From positions 58,093,994-58,157,993 of the forward strand of contig NC_044571.1 in NCBI RefSeq assembly GCF_901933205.1: a stretch of 64,000 nt of DNA. Reading direction: 5' to 3'. The translations under genes and the position numbers were made by a program. How positions within the stretch are numbered: position 1 is the stretch's first letter; every line of letters begins with the position of its first letter. Source of the DNA: Camarhynchus parvulus (lineage: Eukaryota; Chordata; Aves; Passeriformes; Thraupidae). The notes beneath the pieces were generated by a model, which had not been told where the DNA came from, searched no databases, and saw only the letters and a list, made by a program, of their open reading frames with translations. Shown piece after piece: positions 60,470 through 64,000 of the stretch.

Positions 60470-62354
60470 AGTTCTTCAGCATTTATTAACCAATTATTTG
60501 TGCTAAACCAGAGAACCATAATTTGTTCCTTTTGTAAGTTTCCATTATACTGTCACTCAGAAGATAACTAGAAAATAAAAAGAAGCTCAAGAAAACAAAA
60601 CTTTCTGATGAAATGTGAAAAATGTAAATTATGTGTAACTGATATCAGGGGTAGCTGCTACCTGTACTTTTGCTGCAGTCGGATTCATACTATGTCTTTC
60701 TTGACTGAGAGATAGAGAGAAGGAAAAACCAAATATATGAAATATAGCCTCAATAAAACGAAATAACAGTTGAAGGTCTTCTTATCCAATTCAGAAATAT
60801 CCAACCCAAAATGCAACATATACTTGATGGAGAAATTGTACTCATTATCAGATAGGCATATGGCTTATTTCAAATCTATTTGTAGAGAAGGGATACTGCC
60901 ACAGAGAGTTAATTGCATATGATGCTCATAATGTAATATGAATCACAATAACAATCCTAAATAGCCATTATGGTAAGAGCAGTGAAATGGAACTTGAAAT
61001 AAACAGAGCAATGAGTGCATATCAGTTGCTTGAAAGGACAGGAGATTTCCGATGGAGGAAGAGCACCAAATACAGTATCTATTAAAAGACTATTAAACGT
61101 GAATATAAAGTGTCTCCCTAAAGCCAAGTGCAACTATTTGCTATATGAGTGAGAAAAAACAAATTCATAGCTTTGTTGCCATAGGCAAAGTTCCTATTAA
61201 TTTCCTAAGTCTGTCCTCTGTAGGATTCTTAGGCATCTAATAATATGGTTGAACTCAAATGGCAAACCTTACTTCAATGCAGACACTCATATGTCTCTAT
61301 TCTGTGCATATTGTCAATAAACTTTTTCATCATGCCTTCCCACTGTGAAATCTGTTCACATTTTGGAAGTGGCCAAAGTATTCAACTGTTACTGGAGACG
61401 AGGGAAAGTCTGTCAGAAAGAAATACAGACAAGACAGTGAGAATCTGTCATCACCACTTGAAAAAGTTTTTTTTTTTAAAGAGTGTATCTTTTCATCAGG
61501 GAAGGTAGGGTAGACATGGAATGACTTTCTTATTGCTGCCGGCACAATATATACAAGCACAAAACCTTGAGGGTGCTTGGGGGTACTTGGGGGCACTCAA
61601 ATTCATGCTTTCCATTTAAATGATTGTCCTATATTTCAGCTGGTTCTCCACCCAAGCAAATGAATTTTATGTTGCAGCACTGGGACATTTCCCAGTGTCA
61701 TCTTTAAGTGAGTGAGAAAGGGAACCAAAGGAACATACTTGTGAAGAATAACCTGATACTGAATGTCATGGATTAGTAAGTAGAAGAATACTCTCTGTCT
61801 GCTGCATTCATGCTTCTGTCTTCACAGATATTTTATACAAGTAGCTTGATTAAAACTGTTGCACAGTAAACTGATTCATATTAGTCATGCTAGAAAATAA
61901 AGGCAAGTAAATTTATTTTCATCATATTGTTCATTCTTACAGAGGACATTAGGGGGTCATCAGTCTGCAATCAACACCACTGTGATCTGATTTGTTCCAT
62001 TGTGTTGTGACCCTGTATCTTCTTTTGGTGAAGTTTCTCAGGATCTTTTGGTACAAAATAGGAACAAATTGCTTATACACAAAGCTTTATTTAAGTGAAA
62101 CCTTTAAAGTATGATTTCTTTGAATAATTAAATAGTCACAATAAAAAAGGAAGTTTCTTTAACAAAAGTGTTTTCTTATTAAAACATCAGTTTCATGAAA
62201 GTTTTTACCTTGAAGAATAAAATAAAAGATAAACATTTCTTTTCTGACTATCACTCCATGACTGCAGTACATATTATGGAGATAATATTAAGATATGCCT
62301 CATTGTCAGCTGACCAAGTTGTACAGGATTTTATAGGGATATCAAAAAAATATA
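60470..62354. other. Non-coding DNA, no recognised feature
   Basis: No gene or repeat family was recognised. Short near-repeats of GGGGGTACTTGG type occur at about 61,570-61,600. Confidence 0.5.
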
Positions 62355-62406
62355 TTTATCCAAACTTTCACTTAACCTCTTTTATCCAAACTTTCACTTA
62401 ATCTCT
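62355..62406 (+). repeat. Perfectly abutting 26-bp tandem duplication
   Basis: Two 26-base units, 62,355-62,380 and 62,381-62,406, differ at one position (TTAACCTCT against TTAATCTCT). A recent local duplication, probably replication slippage. Confidence 0.9.
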
Positions 62407-64000
62407 GAAATTACTCAAAGCAGACTTCAGGGAAAATGCTGAAATATGTAAGTTCTTCACAGCAATAGATATATAGAACAGGAGAATAAATAACACACAA
62501 AATTATGACTATATATATGATATCCTTTGACTCAGGAAAATAGACCTGCCTAAAATATACAGCTCAATTTTGAGATCCAGCTGTGAAAATATTTCACCCA
62601 TGTCCAACACTGGTTTGGTTTCCAAGGCGCTCTCCCTCTCTGAGATCAGACAGATGTGTATAGGTGGCATGCAGTATGTAAGTATGGAAAAAAGAGAAAA
62701 GGAAAATTATTGTAATTTATATTTAAGTTTGATGTAAAATATGTGATGATAATTCACTTCTTTAGTGAAAGTTCACTTCTTTATCTTCAAAAGGGATTAC
62801 AGATTCATTCAGAAAGGAGTCAAAATTCTGACTTTCACCACATGTTACCCAAATCATTGTTGTCTGGATGCAAGAAAATATCTAATGAAAACTAGGCTTC
62901 TTAAAAATTGTCATACCTAAAAGACCCATAAACATTATCAGTCTGTGGAAACACTTTCAGCTAGGTTTACCCAATTTATTATGTGTGTCTACATTGGGAA
63001 AACATAATTCACACTTGCAAGTGTCTCCATTGACTATAAAAGCAGTTAAGGATTAAACATTGATGTTGCCCTAATCTAGATTAAATAAATTTAGTTTAGA
63101 GTACAAATTAATTACTCAGAGTTAATATACGTTAACCATCTATGTAAACAAAAGAAAACTGCTGCATATGTGTTGTAAAGAGTGAGAATAAATTAAAAAG
63201 TAAAATATGTGACCAAAGTGATATTTAAACTCTGAGGCCCTTCTCAGGATCACACACTCAGCCCATGAAAACAAAACAGTAGCCTACAAAGACACCAGGA
63301 GAACAATCTATAGGTTTTCTACTGGAACTAGCCTGTAGAATGGTGAAGCTATTTTTTGTAACAAATTAGCAGTTCAGGTATGTTAGCAGCCAAGTTGTCC
63401 ACAAAAATTTCTTCCAGCCGTTTGTAAATCATCTGCCAGCCTCTTGGGGTCTGGAATGTAACTGGATTGTGAAGTTTCTAGTGTTTTGCTTCATTTGGGG
63501 ACTGTATTTTGAGATACTTAATTCCTAATTCCATCTTCTCCTGAGGAAGGTAAAACACTATAACCATTTTTACAGCAGTATTTCCAGCAAGATATGCTCA
63601 GAACTCAGCTTCATTCACATAACTCTATGGTAACTCCAGTGTTCTTCACAGCTTTATTATGTACCTAATCAAATTGTCTATGAACTAAAGGAAATGAAAC
63701 AATGAGCCCAAATCTCCTCTCTATTCCCTGTGCTAGTAACATAGTAATTGTTATCATATTTGATGAAACAGCCTAAAACTATTCATATAGTATATATGAT
63801 TGTTGAAACCAAAGCACTTTGTTTACAGCTTAGTGCAAAAGGGACAGGGAGAGCTGCCTTGGCAAGCTGCACAGCAGTGAGGGATTTGAGACTGAAAGGT
63901 CTGCACAAGGGTGGAAAGGGTTTAAGGAATATAAGGAACACTTCCTAGAACCTCTGCAGCTGGACCTTATTTTCATCTCAGAGAAGTTTCTGTGGCTCCC
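62407..64000. other. Non-coding DNA, no recognised feature
   Basis: No gene or repeat family was recognised up to the window edge. The last 160 bases are slightly GC-richer and carry a 66-codon frame (63,748-63,948) without motifs. Confidence 0.5.

Noticed and set aside
1..64000. tRNA, rRNA, CRISPR arrays, prophage, operons or bacterial-type regulatory sites
   Set aside because: The window is eukaryotic; no cloverleaf with A/B boxes, no regularly spaced direct repeats and no clustered coding genes were seen.

Overview
The window is AT-rich, non-coding vertebrate DNA, almost certainly from a bird. The main evidence is CR1-type LINE retrotransposons in many states of decay. One is a 2.3 kb copy (58,161-60,469) that still encodes most of a reverse transcriptase and ends in the ATTCTGTG octamer tail typical of avian CR1, with no poly(A). 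Several LTRs resembling known bird endogenous-retrovirus LTRs support this. The species cannot be fixed from the sequence; a neoavian, possibly passerine, bird is my guess from the CR1 and LTR types.

I found no host protein-coding gene, tRNA, rRNA, CRISPR array or operon-like structure. Every open reading frame above about 130 codons lies in the CR1 at 58-60 kb or is its antisense shadow. The rest reads as intergenic DNA or the inside of a very long intron in a gene-poor region.

Layout: 1-12.7 kb has no recognisable genes, with an A/C-only low-complexity tract (3.4 kb), a TA-rich block (6.7 kb) and small perfect stem-loops. 12.8-13.2 kb is an old minus-strand LTR. 13.2-24.0 kb shows nothing recognisable. 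24.0-24.5 kb is a degraded CR1 3' end. 25.2-28.2 kb holds the most unusual structure: a 405 bp block (26,076-26,480) made of two inverted copies joined directly, one matching 25,199-25,375 and the other 27,982-28,209. 31.2-31.6 kb is a GC-rich patch of unknown origin. CR1 pieces lie at 33.4-33.9 kb (+) and 36.3-36.7 kb (-). 41-43 kb has A/C- or T/G-only tracts and an unidentified ORF tail. Two related minus-strand LTRs lie at 44.4-44.9 and 48.1-48.7 kb. CR1 pieces cluster at 50.1-52.2 kb. A different LTR with a clear polyadenylation signal is at 55.1-55.4 kb. A decayed minus-strand CR1 (56.2-57.7 kb) lies head-to-head with the younger plus-strand CR1 (58.2-60.5 kb). 60.5-64 kb shows only a short tandem duplication.

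Nothing here works together as a pathway. The content is a record of retroelement insertion, decay and local rearrangement. I did not find a new functional system; the inverted mosaic at 25-28 kb is the observation most worth following up.
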